Assembly (NCBI GenBank): GCA_041228345.1 | Contig: CP166131.1 | Location: 496,001-560,000, forward strand | Source of the DNA: Alphaproteobacteria bacterium LSUCC0396 | GTDB lineage: Bacteria; Pseudomonadota; Alphaproteobacteria; Puniceispirillales; Puniceispirillaceae | DNA: 64,000 bases | Reading direction: 5' to 3' | In this document: positions 63,164 to 64,000 of the stretch, piece by piece | How the letters are laid out: each line of letters starts with the position of its first letter | Position numbering within the stretch: position 1 is the first letter of the stretch | Translations under genes and position numbers: made by a program | The notes under the pieces: model-generated | The model's input: only the letters and a program-made list of their open reading frames with translations | What the model was told of the DNA's origin: nothing | The model's database searches: none

Positions 63164-64000
63164 ATGGAAGATGATTACGAAGACATCAGCAATGCGGCCT
63201 TTATGGCATTTAGCACCAAAGCAACCTCAGACAAGGCCAAGCAGCTTGTTGTTGAGGTGTTGCATCTCCTTCAGCAATCCGAACAGAGAAAACGCAAGCG
63301 TAAGGCAACAGACCAAGCCTCATTTGAACTTGGTGTTGAATTGGTTGTGTCTGACTTGCTCTCCACGTTAGCCAACAAACGTTCATCTTGGGTTTATCGG
63401 TCTATGTTTAGAAACACCTTCTCTGGTGAACCTATCGGAGCAGACACATTCAACAAAATCATAAACCTGATGCAAGACAATGACCTCCTAGAGACACACA
63501 AAGGCGGAAACGTAACAAACCCCTTCTATGACCCAAGCACAAGTTCACCAAAGTATATTCCAGGCAAAGCCAAGAGGTTCAGGCCATCAGAAGCATTGCT
63601 GTCTCTAGCTGCTTCCTATGAAATTAACGGTGATAACTTCTACGACCACTTCACAGTCTCTCTCCCTAAGAAGCCTATCAGGCTCAGAGCCGCTAAAGGC
63701 AGCTTTAAGTCACGCATGGACCGAGGGCCAGCTATGCGGTTCGAAGAGACAGAGCAAACAAAAGCCTTAACCGGGCAAGTACACAGCCTGAATGAATATT
63801 TGATAGACCACAGTCTCGAAGGTGGAAACTTTAATGGCTACATCAGAGGCTTTAATGAAGGTAATCACCCTGCCTTCAATTGGGATAGAGGTGGACGTCT
63901 ATACGCTGTTGGCGCAGACAGCTACCAGCTGCTAAAGAAAGCCGAAAGGCTAAAGATGAAGATTGATGGCAAGCCAGTAGCAGAAATCGACATCAACGCT
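63164..64000 (+). CDS. Possible replication protein, incomplete at the window edge
   Basis: An open frame of 279 codons starts MEDDYEDISNAAFMAFSTKA at the ATG at 63164, after AAGGA, and runs uninterrupted off the window. The N-terminal part is helical and highly charged (QRKRKRK near residue 40). Towards the end come FNWDRGGRLYAVGADSYQLL and MKIDGKPVAEIDINA. The pattern GGR(L/F)Y ... INGEP-VE(L/I)D occurs, as far as I recall, in phage and plasmid proteins of uncharacterised replication or polymerase type, where the aspartate lies in a palm-like strand. The call is tentative. The repeat-rich region directly upstream supports it. Confidence 0.5.
   Translation, partial: MEDDYEDISNAAFMAFSTKATSDKAKQLVVEVLHLLQQSEQRKRKRKATDQASFELGVELVVSDLLSTLANKRSSWVYRSMFRNTFSGEPIGADTFNKIINLMQDNDLLETHKGGNVTNPFYDPSTSSPKYIPGKAKRFRPSEALLSLAASYEINGDNFYDHFTVSLPKKPIRLRAAKGSFKSRMDRGPAMRFEETEQTKALTGQVHSLNEYLIDHSLEGGNFNGYIRGFNEGNHPAFNWDRGGRLYAVGADSYQLLKKAERLKMKIDGKPVAEIDINA

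Larger units (their letters stand above)
59370..64000. mobile_element. Island 4 (partial): secreted protein and possible replication region
   Basis: DNA to the right of core 4 has no integrase within the window. By the order of the other islands its integrase should lie beyond 64,000, next to another core. Content: a large secreted protein, a small ORF, a repeat-rich region and an incomplete gene. A diverged direct repeat of about 65-70 bp (59522-59592 and 62697-62760) surrounds the first two genes and may mark a further sub-unit. Confidence 0.45.

Overview
The window looks like the chromosome of a marine-type alphaproteobacterium. The evidence is a guaB-rsmB-guaA cluster, an ShrR/ScfR-type XRE regulator, a full-length GlnE, CcmF-G-H-I cytochrome maturation genes, an MOFRL glycerate kinase, and a Blh-type sulfur hydrolase with split YeeE/YedE. 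The style is compatible with the SAR116 group, but that placement is inference. No rRNA gene, intact tRNA gene, CRISPR array or DDE transposase was seen.

Positions 1 to about 45,700 are ordinary, densely packed core chromosome. In order they hold: purine synthesis and RNA methylation (guaA, rsmB, guaB, rlmE); nitrogen control (glnE; later amtB-glnK); an MFS exporter, a secreted nuclease and MgtE; an XRE regulator with two matching palindromic operators; a glycerate kinase/hydroxyacid dehydrogenase pair; a BMP-type nucleoside ABC transporter operon; a LysR regulator and beta-carbonic anhydrase; assorted oxidoreductases and an aminotransferase; the ccmFGHI operon; a reactive-sulfur operon (MBL hydrolase plus two half-size YeeE/YedE proteins); a TauD-type dioxygenase between two DUF1330 paralogues; a thioesterase, dienelactone hydrolase and aldo/keto reductase; and yajQ.

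At 45,737 the character changes. The DNA becomes visibly more AT-rich, and a 14-bp sequence that reads like the 3' end of a tRNA gene (probably leucine; TCTCGGCCGCACCA on the minus strand) appears four times in the same orientation (45,737; 48,145; 54,268; 59,370) and once inverted (57,810). Just left of each direct copy after the first lies a tyrosine-recombinase gene whose 5' end faces the copy. One recombinase has an in-frame stop at codon 10, one is truncated, and one is intact. The simplest reading is a tandem array of integrative islands stacked at one tRNA gene. Three are complete in the window, and a fourth runs off the right edge with its integrase and the tRNA body outside.

The island cargo differs. 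Island 1 carries one EamA/DMT exporter. Island 2 carries a two-component system (LuxR-type regulator and membrane histidine kinase), divergent from a lipoprotein with an inverse-autotransporter beta-barrel and a secreted Cys-containing protein. Island 3 carries a small secreted protein and two more EamA transporters between near-identical 388-bp inverted repeats, next to an integrase module with its own 78-bp inverted repeats. Because the inverted repeats contain the attachment core, both segments could invert as well as excise. Island 4 carries a large secreted protein that may be PhoX-like, a small unknown ORF, and an iteron- and hairpin-rich region leading into an incomplete gene that may encode a replication protein.
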